Assembly (NCBI RefSeq): GCF_021538615.1
Contig: NZ_JAJHIZ010000003.1
Span: 558,001-622,000, forward strand
DNA from: Niabella agricola
GTDB lineage: Bacteria > Bacteroidota > Bacteroidia > Chitinophagales > Chitinophagaceae
Reading direction: 5' to 3'
Length of the DNA stretch: 64,000 nucleotides
Part shown: in pieces, positions 24,143 to 32,718 of the stretch
Position numbering within the stretch: position 1 is the stretch's first letter
Layout of the letters: each line of letters begins with the position of its first letter
Program-made: the position numbers and the translations under genes
Notes under the pieces: generated by a model
Database searches by the model: none
What the model was told of the DNA's origin: nothing
Seen by the model: only the letters and a program-made list of their open reading frames with translations

Positions 24143-24190
24143 GGATTCATATCCGCCGCGGACTCGGGTTCAACTCCCGATCCCGCTACA
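24143..24190 (+). pseudogene. Orphan 3' half of tRNA-Met with a short palindrome
   Basis: Starts GGATTCATA in the anticodon stem and runs to the 3' end with the intact T arm and TCCCGCTACA of the true gene. Between them is TCCGCCGCGGA, a 3-base-shorter version of the palindrome in copies 1 and 2. There is no 5' half. It stands 12 bp after the GIY-YIG stop codon. Confidence 0.7.
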
Positions 24191-24427
24191 ACAAAGCCAA
24201 ATGGCGCCACTTAAAACCAAGTAGCGCCATTTGCTTTTCATAAGCTTATAATTAGCAAAATAGAACGAAGCTGAATCCTTAGGTAATAAAAAATGGGGCA
24301 GCTTTGAGATTTGAAAATTAGTCTTCTCTTCGGAAACTCCATTAAGAGGATAGTTTCTATACACTGAATTATCCTTGCGATAGTTCGACACTTTTTCTTC
24401 AAAATCAAATGCTTTAACCGCACCCAT
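24170..24427 (-). CDS. Unrecognised small ORF, doubtful
   Basis: 85 residues (MGAVKAFDFEEK..., ending CSGIGS). The last third is antisense to the hairpin and the tRNA fragment, so the natural end of any real gene here was probably lost. The N-terminal part (FDFEEKVSNYRKDNSVYRNY) is polar and protein-like, but I recognise no family. It could be a truncated cargo gene at the IS110 junction. Confidence 0.25.
   Translation of the reverse strand: MGAVKAFDFEEKVSNYRKDNSVYRNYPLNGVSEEKTNFQISKLPHFLLPKDSASFYFANYKLMKSKWRYLVLSGAIWLCCSGIGS
24199..24238 (+). terminator. Terminator-like hairpin after the orphan tRNA half
   Basis: AAATGGCGC and GCGCCATTT form a 9 bp stem, with inner ACTT/AAGT pairing across a C-A mismatch, followed by GCTTTT. 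It is probably a tRNA-type terminator carried along with the orphan half. Confidence 0.65.
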
Positions 24428-24499
24428 CTTATAAGGCTTTGATAATGATAAAAATCCTTTACTATATTAGTAAAAAATGTGCTGGCAAAGCCACGGTTG

Positions 24500-24899
24500 C
24501 CTAGATTGCCTTATCAATGAAATTCATCAGGAGCAGCTTTCTATTATCGATAAGCATATTGGAAGTATTTTATGTAGCCTGGAGTACGGTAAACGGTTTG
24601 TACGCAGTGAGTATAAAGCAAAACCTATAAGACATCATAAGCCAATGGCAGAAAACCTCCATAAGAAACTACTAAACATATATGGCGTAGACGTCAATTG
24701 CGTTCCGGGTATTACAGATTATACGCTATTAAAGCTTTTGGGTGAGACCGGTACCGATATGAGCCGTTTTTCAACAGTAAAACACTTTGTAAGTTGGTGT
24801 GGACTTGCTTCAGGACATAATCAATGTGGCGCCAAAAGCAGAAAATCAAAGACAAAAAATCGCCCCAATGCAGGTCAGATATTCAGGGAGGTATTGCAA
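24500..24899 (+). pseudogene. IS110-family transposase, C-terminal fragment
   Basis: The open frame from 24477 to 24902 encodes KPMAENLHKKLLNIYGVDVN, VPGITDYTLLKLLGETGTDM, FSTVKHFVSWCGLASG and AGQIFREVLQ, the transposase_20 region of IS110 transposases. The N-terminal RuvC-like catalytic half is missing, and the frame ends at FREVLQ where full proteins continue. The right edge abuts the end of the cyclic glucan synthase pseudogene on the other strand. A dead insertion remnant. Confidence 0.8.
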
Positions 24900-26846
24900 T
24901 AAAGACCGGGAAAACAATAATGGTAGACATTGCGATGGTTCAGAACACGGGATATGGCATCACTATCCATCCCAGCAATAGTAAAAACGTAAGCGCAGCC
25001 GGTACCAGGCTCCTTCTGAGGTTGTCGAAGATCTTCCATCGTGAAAGCGCAGATAAGGAGTCCTCGTCCAGCGCTTTGCCGCTGCAGGCACCTAAGGTAA
25101 AGACCATGCCAATATCTGCCAATCTCCACGGACCCACCGCATCCTTGTCTTCATATCTGACCGATAGGTACCCGGGTACTGCTCAAATAATTGCACGTCG
25201 CTTACCAGCGCCGGCCTGACGTAACATCCTTCCAACAGGTCGTGGCTAAGAATCCTATTTTCAAGGAACCTGCCATTGAGTACCTGAAAAATATCCACGT
25301 CATAGATTCCTTTGCCAATAAAGGACCTCTCCGCAAATAAGTCCTGGTATACATCAGAGGAAGCCCTGGTGTTGGGATCGATGCCTGTCTGAGTACTGTA
25401 CATACGCCGGTATCTGCTGCTGGAAGCATCGGGTATGCTCAAAGTAACCCTCGGTTGAAGAACTCCATAGCCTTCCACCACTTTTTTTCTCAGCATGTCG
25501 AGCAAAGGACGGTTGAGCGGATGGGCCATTGTACCTATGAGTTTCCAGGCGGCGTTAAGCGGCAGTGGGGTGTCAGCATCCAAAGTTATTACATACTTGA
25601 TCGACGCAAACACCGTCTGCTCGCCCACTATGACGCTAAATTGATCTATCCTGTCCTCCCGGAGCAGTGCGTTCAGGTCGCAGAATTTACCTCTTTTACG
25701 TTCGTACCCCATCCATCGTTCTTCCCGCGGATTGCATCGCCTGGGACGGTGGAAGAGGTAGAACAGATCATTATCCCCGCGTCCGTACTTTTCGTTAAGT
25801 TTTAGGATACGGGCGCGGGCATGGCTGACCAATTCATCATCCATAGGTTGATGCTCAAGCAGTGAATCTTCAAAATCCGTGAGCAGACCAAAGTGCAGGT
25901 TCTTATCTCTGTTGGCCAGATAACGTACTTCAAGACCGTCAACCAGTCCGTCAATCGCTTCGACGGTTCTAAGCATGGCAGGAATCACCACCAGCGACTT
26001 GGCCTCAAAGGGAATCGCCTTTGAAAAATCCATCCTGGGAAGTGGCAATGGCTTCACAAATTGGGTCACGAAGAAATTTACGACCGAGATTGCAAGCTGG
26101 CTCAGACATAAAATGATCAGCAGCACAAGCGCTACAATCAACCATGTATTTCTGACACCCGCAGCATAGGAGTTAAGTAAAGCAACAGTACTGCCGGCAG
26201 CCGTTATCAGCAGAATAGTGCCGAGATACAGTGCCAGGATCATGCCGCTGCTGCCAGGAGGCTTTACAAGCAAGGAAGCTGGGGCTCCGGCCAGCGTTTG
26301 CGTCTGGCGAACACCTTTCCCCACCAGAAAATAACCAACATGGCTCTGGCGCTCCCGTGATCCGCCGGCGGCTTTAGCATCTTGCGCCAGGCGAACCGCC
26401 AGGCTTGCCACTTCCCACTCGCCGGAACCGCTTCTTTTAGAAATATACTCGACTACATGCCTGTAACGGTCCCTGGTATTGAAATCCATCAAAGCATAAG
26501 TTCCATGACCGTCACCGCGAAGGATGTGCTCAACGATACTGTGGCGTTCAACAAACTCACGCCAATCGTTGACCGCCAGCGCCCTGAGACTACTTATGCT
26601 GTTACTTATTGAAACCTGGTCGGCAGACTGCTTTGGGTTTTCGATATTAAACATCCCGGTACTACTTGAACCTATGGTGATTAACTGCTGGTCGATCCAG
26701 TTAAGCACAAGCGCAAACTCAGGGCCTTTGCCGCGAAGCTGCCCAATCATCTTGCACACAAAGGCACTTTCCAACGGGGGATGAGCGGCTACCATCTCGG
26801 CCACCGTAAATATCAATCGTTCCGGATCTTCCTCATTTGTACGCAA
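24900..26846 (-). pseudogene. Cyclic beta-1,2-glucan synthase (NdvB-like, GT84 region), truncated and frameshifted
   Basis: About 640 residues of what is normally a protein near 2,800 residues. Visible are the N-terminal SADQVSISNSISSLRALAVNDWREF region, two membrane helices (LALYLGTILLITAAG, WLIVALVLLIILCL), and the glycosyltransferase core with YVITLDADTPLP, GYGVLQPRV, RMRWVRGDWQI. After that the frame ends in a stop at 25092. The sequence continues in another frame (LSALSRWKIFDNLRRSLVPA) and then hits TGA where the family has Trp, before stopping at the IS110 remnant. The start is also cut: family sequence upstream of LIFTVAEMVAAHPPLE is missing. Non-functional. Confidence 0.85.
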
Positions 26847-26990
26847 AAAATATCATCGGAATGGGACTGAATGCGGGTGTCAGGAAGGATTTGAGCAACT
26901 TTTTATGCAATCGCCGCCATAGAGGAAGCCGCCGCTCACGGCACGGCTCCAGGAAAGAGACCATTAAATATCCCGTCACAACGGCTATTG

Positions 26991-27692
26991 CTATTTTCCG
27001 TTGCTGCTCTGCTCGCGAATGATAGCGCCATCTTCCATTTCAATGAGACGGCTGGTTCTGCAGGCAAACTCCAGGTCATGCGTAACAATCAGCAAGGACT
27101 GGTGATAGCTTGCCGCCAGATCGGAAAATATGCCAAAGACAATGTCGCTGTTTTTTTTATCGAGATTACCCGTTGGCTCATCGCCCATCAGGATAGCGGG
27201 GTCGTTGATCAGCGCCCTGGCGATAGCTACCCTTTGCTTTTCCCCGCCTGAAAGCTGGTTGGGTGTTTTCAGCGCCTCTTTTTCAATATGCAGTATTTTG
27301 AGCTTTTCATAAGCCCGGTGCTCTACTTCTTCGGGTGGATACATGGCCAGGTTGAGGCCTGGCAGCATTACGTTCTTTAAAACGGAAAATTCGTTGAGCA
27401 GGTAATGGAACTGGAAAACGAAACCAATATACTTGCTGCGCACGAAGGCCAGCTCCGCCTCCTTTTTCCCTTTCATGGTTATGCCGTCAATAAGCACTTC
27501 GCCCTCATAATCTGTATCCATAGTGGAGAGGATATAAAGCAACGTAGATTTTCCACATCCCGACTTGCCTGTTACCGAAACGAACTCTCCTTTGCGGATG
27601 CTCAGGCTTACGTCGCGGAGCACCTGAACGTCGACAGGGTCATGAAAATATTTGGTAACTTTCCTTGCCTCTAATACAATTGATTGTTCCAT
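26991..27692 (-). CDS. ABC transporter ATP-binding protein (MacB/LolD type)
   Basis: A 233-residue nucleotide-binding subunit. Walker A is GKSGCGKSTLL, the Q-loop lies in FVFQFHYLLNEF, the signature is LSGGEKQRVAIARAL, Walker B is AILMGDEPTGNLD, and the switch His is in IVTHDLEFA. The LLNEFSV segment and overall length match the LolD/MacB-type ATPases of mechanotransmission exporters. It is the last gene of a three-gene set, 3 bp after the permease, and would power the permease and adaptor in export of a lipid, peptide or small molecule. Confidence 0.92.
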   Translation of the reverse strand: MEQSIVLEARKVTKYFHDPVDVQVLRDVSLSIRKGEFVSVTGKSGCGKSTLLYILSTMDTDYEGEVLIDGITMKGKKEAELAFVRSKYIGFVFQFHYLLNEFSVLKNVMLPGLNLAMYPPEEVEHRAYEKLKILHIEKEALKTPNQLSGGEKQRVAIARALINDPAILMGDEPTGNLDKKNSDIVFGIFSDLAASYHQSLLIVTHDLEFACRTSRLIEMEDGAIIREQSSNGK

Positions 27693-27695
27693 TGG

Positions 27696-28955
27696 TTATT
27701 TCCCCCTTATGATAATGACCGGGTCGACCCTGCTTGCCTTACGCGCAGGGAAAAAGCCGGCAAAATAAGTTGTGATAACAGAAAAGAATCCTGCGATCAG
27801 GTAAAAATGTATGCTGTAACTAACGGGATAGGTATTGATCGTGGGCAGGGAGGGTGTTACGAAGGGTACCTGGTCGATGAGCGCCGATAAGGCCCACCCG
27901 AATAAGAGTCCCAGCAGGCCGCCGAAGAAGCCGATGCTCAGGGCAATGATGAGGAAAACGCGCTGTACGTCGCTGCCCGAAAACCCGGTTGCTTTCAGTA
28001 TGGCGATGGAGTCCATTTTTTCATAGATCATCATATTGAGGATGTTATAAATGCCGAACCCTGCAACGATCAGGAGCGTGATGCCTACGGCGTAGGATAT
28101 CAGCGTCCTGATAAAGCTCCCGGTTTCAAATTGCGCGTTTGCAGCCTGGATATCCATGGCCTGAACACCAAAAAGTGAAGCAAACTCCCTGGCGACAGCG
28201 GGCGCCTGCTTCAGGTCCTTAAGTTGCACCTGGATATCAGTAAGGTAATTGCCCGGCTCGTTAACCATTTTTTGAGCAGTCGTTATAGAAACATAGCTCT
28301 GCACTTTGTCTATCTCCGCCAATCCCGATTCAAATATCCCGACGACCTTAAGCTGAAACCGGTCGCCCTTCGGCGTAGTGAGCTGTATAATATCGCCGGT
28401 GCCGGTAAGCATATTATCGGCAATACCTTTGCCGATGATAATGCTGTTGGGCACATTTTTCAGATCGATATAGCTTCCAGCTATTATGTAGTCGCTGAAA
28501 CGGAAGAGCCTATTTTCCTCTACCACGTCAATACCGCTGATCATGCCGGTCAGATCGGTCAGGCCCGCATTGTAAAAAGCCTGGGTTACTATTTTAGGGG
28601 CAATGCCGGTTACGCGTTCATCGGCCTCAAGGGCCCTGATGATGTTACCGCTGTTGCGGAGCGCCAGCAGATCGCTTTTTAGCTTTACCGATCTGACGAT
28701 ATTATAACCTTTACTGTATTCCGGCGCTATTGCTACCGGCTGCCGTTCGGCGGCCTGCAGCTCCTTATACAACCGCACATGCGGCGTCCTGTTCAGTACA
28801 AGGCCGTCCAAAAGGTCGTTGAGGCCCGTCATAAAACCGAGTAATGCTATGAACATAGTGATGCTGAAGGTTACGCCTATGGCGGCAACGAGCGTTTGCC
28901 TGCGGCGGGCTAATAATAAAGATCCCGCAATGCTGATGAGTAGTTTTAACTTCAT
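27696..28955 (-). CDS. ABC transporter permease, FtsX/MacB family
   Basis: 419 residues with one N-terminal membrane helix (about 18-45), a large periplasmic domain (about 46-290; MacB-PCD-like with GIDVVEENRLFRFSDYIIAG and NSIIIGKGIADNML) and three C-terminal helices in the FtsX domain (GITLLIVAGFGIYNILNMMIYEKMDSIAILKATGFSGSDVQRVFL). The topology is that of LolC/E or MacB permeases, without a fused ATPase. Its start overlaps the adaptor stop by 4 bp, so the genes are translationally coupled. Confidence 0.9.
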   Translation of the reverse strand: MKLKLLISIAGSLLLARRRQTLVAAIGVTFSITMFIALLGFMTGLNDLLDGLVLNRTPHVRLYKELQAAERQPVAIAPEYSKGYNIVRSVKLKSDLLALRNSGNIIRALEADERVTGIAPKIVTQAFYNAGLTDLTGMISGIDVVEENRLFRFSDYIIAGSYIDLKNVPNSIIIGKGIADNMLTGTGDIIQLTTPKGDRFQLKVVGIFESGLAEIDKVQSYVSITTAQKMVNEPGNYLTDIQVQLKDLKQAPAVAREFASLFGVQAMDIQAANAQFETGSFIRTLISYAVGITLLIVAGFGIYNILNMMIYEKMDSIAILKATGFSGSDVQRVFLIIALSIGFFGGLLGLLFGWALSALIDQVPFVTPSLPTINTYPVSYSIHFYLIAGFFSVITTYFAGFFPARKASRVDPVIIIRGK

Positions 28956-30034
28956 GGCCCGGGAATTTTCAATTCGTCGCCTGGAGTCAAGCCAGAGACA
29001 ATCTCTACCATCTGGTAGTCTTTAAGACCTGTTTTTACCACTACTTTATCACCGTTAGATCGTATAACTGTTGAGTCATCGAGCATACAGCTCCGAGGAA
29101 CAAGCAGGGCTTTGCTTTTGGCACGTGTAACGATATTTGCTTCAAAGGTCATGTGCGGATATAGCATGGGCGGTGGCTTCGTGAACTGTGCCTCTACGAT
29201 AAATGTTTTACTGCGTTCATTCATCAGGGGATCGATTTTGGTAACGGAAGCGCGGAACAGCTCCCCCTTGTAGCTGTCCATGGTAACGAGCACAGGCATG
29301 CCAGGTTTGACCTGTATGATATCGTATTCATCTACCTGCAGCTCCAATACAAAGCGACCTGCCTCCCCAATGAGGGCCAGGGGCGTTTGCGGCCCTACGA
29401 TCTCTCCTTTTTTTCCTGGGAGTTTATAAACGAGACCGTCTATCTCGCTGCGCAGCGTATAATCCTCTGTTAAGCGGGTAGAGATAGCCAGGTTGTTGCG
29501 CGACTGCCTGGCGTTTAGCCTGACCTGCCGCTCCAGGTCCTCGTAGGCTACCACGGCCGCTGCAAACATATTCCTTGAATTTTGCAATGCAAGCTCGCGC
29601 TGCTCCAATTCAACTTTGGTGCCGATGTCGTGCTGCCAGAGGTGCAATTGCCGTTGGTATAGTAAGGAGTCATTGCTTAGCCTCCCGGAAGCCAGGTCGA
29701 TGGCCATCCTGGCATCATTAAGTTTTCCGCGATTGGAAGCGATATCAGAGAACTCCGCCGCAAGCTCCGAATTATGCTTGCTAAGCACCTGTGCCTCGTT
29801 ACCGATGTGGAGTAGAGGTGTGCCTTTCCGCACGCTATCGCCCTCGGCAACATACACCGCTTCGATAATACCGCTTACGGCCGCATAGGCTTCGTACTGA
29901 CCAACGCTTTTGACCGTTCCAGAGGCATAGACCGATTCGGTGATGTCCCTGATTTCGGGTCTTATCTTTTGTACCTGTCCGTTGCAGGCAACGAACAGGA
30001 TGCAGCAAAAGGCTATATTTTTGAGCAGGGTCAT
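28952..30034 (-). CDS. Periplasmic adaptor (HlyD/RND-MFP family) lipoprotein
   Basis: 360 residues from MTLLKNIAF. The lipobox FVAC gives a lipidated N terminus. A biotinyl-lipoyl-like half motif (GIIEAVYVAEGDSVRKGTPLLHIG), a helical hairpin (about 80-190), the second lipoyl half (YTLRSEIDGLVYKLPGKKGEIVGP) and beta-barrel segments (FVLELQVDEYDIIQVKPGMPVLV) are in the standard MFP order. It would bridge the ABC permease to the outer membrane; no TolC-like channel is encoded here, so a channel elsewhere would be needed. First gene of the exporter set. Confidence 0.88.
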   Translation of the reverse strand: MTLLKNIAFCCILFVACNGQVQKIRPEIRDITESVYASGTVKSVGQYEAYAAVSGIIEAVYVAEGDSVRKGTPLLHIGNEAQVLSKHNSELAAEFSDIASNRGKLNDARMAIDLASGRLSNDSLLYQRQLHLWQHDIGTKVELEQRELALQNSRNMFAAAVVAYEDLERQVRLNARQSRNNLAISTRLTEDYTLRSEIDGLVYKLPGKKGEIVGPQTPLALIGEAGRFVLELQVDEYDIIQVKPGMPVLVTMDSYKGELFRASVTKIDPLMNERSKTFIVEAQFTKPPPMLYPHMTFEANIVTRAKSKALLVPRSCMLDDSTVIRSNGDKVVVKTGLKDYQMVEIVSGLTPGDELKIPGP

Positions 30035-30130
30035 CGGAAAATAAATCAATCTTAAAATTACGGTGCAAGCGACAGCAAAAAATTGACAAATGTTCTGTTA
30101 CAAAATGGTCTTCATTAAGCCGCCTGTTGA

Positions 30131-30730
30131 TTATTCGACCGGTTGATAGACATCAGTCTGGATTTCCTCGGGGCTTTTTACCAGGTCAGGATCATTTACA
30201 TACACTTCAAAAGGTGCGCTTTTTGCTTTGCGGTTGTTTTCCTTCAACCACTTTTCAATTTGCATGTAGGCCTGTCCAACCTGGCCATACGGTCCGTACG
30301 TGTGCGCGATGATCACTTCGCCACGGGGCACTTTCCTGAACTTTATGCGGCCACTGAGTTGCGTAGGTTCACGGTTTGTTTCTACTGCTACGTCCACAGG
30401 CCAGGGTGGCTGCATGGCGTAATACCAGGCTATGAATTTTACAGGTTGTAGTTTGTTAGCCTGTATAAAGTGTATCAGCTCGACATAACCTCCTCCTAAT
30501 ACGTCGTGGATATCCTCAGTCGTGTTGGCAGTGTCGCTGATATATACCACATTCATGTCTTTGATCACCGTTTTCTCTAATGCTATTTTTGGAACTATAG
30601 TATCGTGTATCACGGGCTTTCCACTTGCTTTTGGGAACAGGGAAAATGCGGCTGATATTGGAAGAATTCCAACCACAACAATGGCAACGATGGCTATTAC
30701 AGCAGGAAGCCGAATGAAAGAGCATTTCAT
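30131..30730 (-). CDS. Membrane-anchored GyrI-like effector-binding domain protein
   Basis: 199 residues. A hydrophobic N-terminal segment (LPAVIAIVAIVVVGILPISAAF) acts as signal or anchor, followed by a domain resembling GyrI/AraC effector-binding proteins: FIAWYYAMQPPWPVDVAVETN, GRIKFRKVPRGEVIIAHTYGPYGQVGQAYMQIEKWLKEN, and the typical end EEIQTDVYQPVE. The family binds small, often hydrophobic cationic molecules. The normal form is cytoplasmic, so export is notable. It lies 81 bp upstream of the exporter genes on the same strand and could sense or hand over a substrate. Function inferred. Confidence 0.7.
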   Translation of the reverse strand: MKCSFIRLPAVIAIVAIVVVGILPISAAFSLFPKASGKPVIHDTIVPKIALEKTVIKDMNVVYISDTANTTEDIHDVLGGGYVELIHFIQANKLQPVKFIAWYYAMQPPWPVDVAVETNREPTQLSGRIKFRKVPRGEVIIAHTYGPYGQVGQAYMQIEKWLKENNRKAKSAPFEVYVNDPDLVKSPEEIQTDVYQPVE

Positions 30731-30866
30731 ACGCCTTAAATTTTAATGTGAAATTATGCTCGTAGAGGTGCGGAAACGTTGATGACCATCATGTGTATAA
30801 ATGATTGCTATTAATTTTTTGAATTTTTTCGGGCTTTATGCGTAAAATGGGGATGGCTATTTTTTA

Positions 30867-31154
30867 CTAGTGCATTATCAGGCGCACAACATCTATTTCC
30901 TTTCGGCCTGCCTTAGCTAATTTTTTTGAAAGGGTCAAGCCGTTAATCACAATCATTGTTTTTACTTCCAGCTTCTCTGAGGCCCGAGCTCCCATCAATG
31001 CCTTATACATGTCTTTCGACCTGATTCGTATGGACTCCAATTTCTGCTCAATGTATTCTTCGGAAGTATATTCGTAGGGTGTGATGAAATAATTTGAAAG
31101 ACGTAGCGCTCCAATGGAATTATTCTTTATTCTCCGGTGGCCGACGGCAGTCAT
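30867..31154 (-). CDS. Hypothetical protein
   Basis: 95 residues, not recognised. It is charged, with a likely helix-rich middle (YTSEEYIEQKLESIRIRSKDMYKALMGARASEKLEV split across helices) and KTMIVINGLTLSKKLAKAGRKEID at the end. The N terminus overlaps an opposite-strand ORF at 31137. It may be a truncated island gene. No partner is apparent. Confidence 0.35.
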   Translation of the reverse strand: MTAVGHRRIKNNSIGALRLSNYFITPYEYTSEEYIEQKLESIRIRSKDMYKALMGARASEKLEVKTMIVINGLTLSKKLAKAGRKEIDVVRLIMH

Positions 31155-31340
31155 AATTTAGAGCTAATAGACCATAATTGTAATCTCAATTTCGTACCGG
31201 AAATTTGCTTACATCAAAAGCATTTTGAAGTACCCAATAGCCTTTCAACCATTTTACAAAGATCACTTATGATCAACCAATTAGCTCACAAAAAAGAACA
31301 AAGTCTTGCACTATTCGGTTAGATAATTTTTCCTATTCTG

Positions 31341-31365
31341 GCTACAAAGGCTCCTTAAAAGGAGC
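31341..31365. repeat. Right direct repeat (attR-like) of the island
   Basis: A perfect 25 bp copy of 23851-23875, starting GCTACAAAGG and including the tRNA terminator stem. Only one further upstream base could belong to a tRNA, so the full tRNA is kept on the left. After it the sequence diverges (GTTTTC against TTTTTT). Confidence 0.75.
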
Positions 31366-31494
31366 GTTTTCTTTATATAAATAAAAACCTATTTAAGATC
31401 CGGAGGAAAAATCAGAGGATAATCGGGCGAAATATATCTGTTAATATCAGAATAAATGAGCGTTAATTTAATTAATGGCTTTTTCGACATTGGG

Positions 31495-31923
31495 CTACAA
31501 TTCATTAATGGATATAAAATTTTCAATCACTTGTTTGTTTATAGAAGCACTCAAACCATAAATTGTTGCATCATTTTCGTTTAACCATCAGCGATAATAA
31601 TTTTGGTACTCCAGCGCCCACTTTTCCAAGGAAAAAACGCCATTTATTATATTATATAAGCGCGTATCATCAGCCGGGATTTTCAGATTCTGCGTCCCAT
31701 AAAACTCCGTCCGGGTCTGACACCCACATAAGTTTAAATATTTTTTAAATCGCCATCTTCTAAAAGCTGAACTTTTTGAACTACTTGTTACCAGCTTTAG
31801 CATCTCGCTCAATTTGTTTTGGCGTCTTAATCTTTCACTGTTGGAAGTTCCAACTTCCTTACAACGGCAAAGCGTCCAAAAAAAATACTGGTGCATTTGA
31901 TTACTGTTCCTTTGCTGAAGCAC
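31495..31923 (-). pseudogene. Decayed unidentified gene
   Basis: The open frame from 31923 stops at a TGA near 31590 after EKWALEYQNYYR, but the same frame continues WLNENDATIYGLSASINKQVIENFISINEL to a TAG at 31495. The continuation looks like natural protein sequence, so the internal stop is probably a nonsense mutation. The N-terminal part (CGCQTRTEFYGTQ, IPADDTRLYNIINGVFSLEK) matches no family I know. Nothing else is seen in the 31366-31986 spacer. Confidence 0.4.
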
Positions 31924-31986
31924 CGGGTTTAATCATCCTCCGCTTTGCGGATGACCAATATTCAACAGCAACATCTTTAAAAAGCA

Positions 31987-32718
31987 TTAATCAAACACCA
32001 GCGTATAATACCGGTGCAGTTCATGAAAGGATTTTTGAACCGGCGCCCAGGCCCACTTCACCATAGCGTCACTGTCATAGTCGAGCCGGCAAAAATTAGC
32101 TTTCCAACGCACCCCTTTTATGGGCGGCATATTTTGAAAAGCACTGAGCAGACCGTAGGGAAAAAACACTTCGGCAGTCCAGGACCGAATGGGCGCACCC
32201 GGCTTCATTTTCCCGCCGGAGACATGAACTGCGTGTTGTACTTTTTTGGGGTCTTCATAAAGCTGCGGCACCTGCCCGGCGATCCGTCCGTCCTCGCTGC
32301 TCATGTATAAAACCAGCTCTTTATCCAGGGGGCTGATTTCATATTCGATGTACCGGGGTATGGATGAATCGGGATGAAAAAACACTTCAAACACGTCTCC
32401 AAGGAATAGTTTCTCAAAATCTTTTTTAAAAGAAGAAGAGATACGCGCATCGTCTCCATAAAAAAGCACATAAAGGCCGGTAGCCGAATAAAGTATTTTA
32501 AACCGGCTGTTATAGCTGGCGCCCCCCGGATCCAGTTTTTGCAGATCGATCCATGCCGCTTTTTTCCATTGCGCATTCCGCCCTTTGCCCGTAATACGGA
32601 AGTCCCTGCAGGATCGGACAACCAGAATTGTATCCGAAATGAGCGGATCACGCTCCCGGGCAATACCAGATAAGGTCACCAGCATCGCCGCAAAAAAACT
32701 AATAAAGGGCTTCCACAT
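31987..32718 (-). CDS. Carbohydrate-binding family 9-like protein
   Basis: 243 residues with a signal peptide (to about residue 20, SGIAR). A CBM9-like beta-sandwich follows: AQWKKAAWIDL, SRFKILYSATGLYVLFYGDDARI, DVFEVFFHPD, YIEYEISPLDKELVLYM, RSWTAEVFFPYGLL, RWKANFCRLDYD. Stand-alone CBM9-like secreted proteins are common in Bacteroidota glycan loci, and their ligand is usually unknown. It lies just outside the island, divergent from the M28 peptidase. Confidence 0.8.
   Translation of the reverse strand: MWKPFISFFAAMLVTLSGIARERDPLISDTILVVRSCRDFRITGKGRNAQWKKAAWIDLQKLDPGGASYNSRFKILYSATGLYVLFYGDDARISSSFKKDFEKLFLGDVFEVFFHPDSSIPRYIEYEISPLDKELVLYMSSEDGRIAGQVPQLYEDPKKVQHAVHVSGGKMKPGAPIRSWTAEVFFPYGLLSAFQNMPPIKGVRWKANFCRLDYDSDAMVKWAWAPVQKSFHELHRYYTLVFD

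Larger units (their letters stand above)
23851..31365. mobile_element. 7.5 kb genomic island at the tRNA-Met 3' end
   Basis: A 25 bp perfect direct repeat that includes the last tRNA bases and its terminator hairpin bounds this segment. The content is typical of a decayed accessory island: GIY-YIG nuclease, orphan tRNA 3' half, IS110 fragment, broken cyclic glucan synthase gene, ABC exporter with adaptor, anchored GyrI-like protein, and unidentified small ORFs. No integrase, recombinase with catalytic domain, or conjugation gene is visible, so it is probably immobile today. The boundary interpretation is inference from the repeat. Confidence 0.6.

Noticed and set aside
26847..26990. Possible short coding remnant between the glucan synthase pseudogene and the ABC ATPase gene
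   Set aside because: A short minus-strand open stretch exists but matches nothing recognisable and is too short to support.
31137..31322. Plus-strand 61-codon ORF overlapping the hypothetical gene at 30867-31154
   Set aside because: No family, no signal, and overlap with the opposite ORF; coding status cannot be supported.
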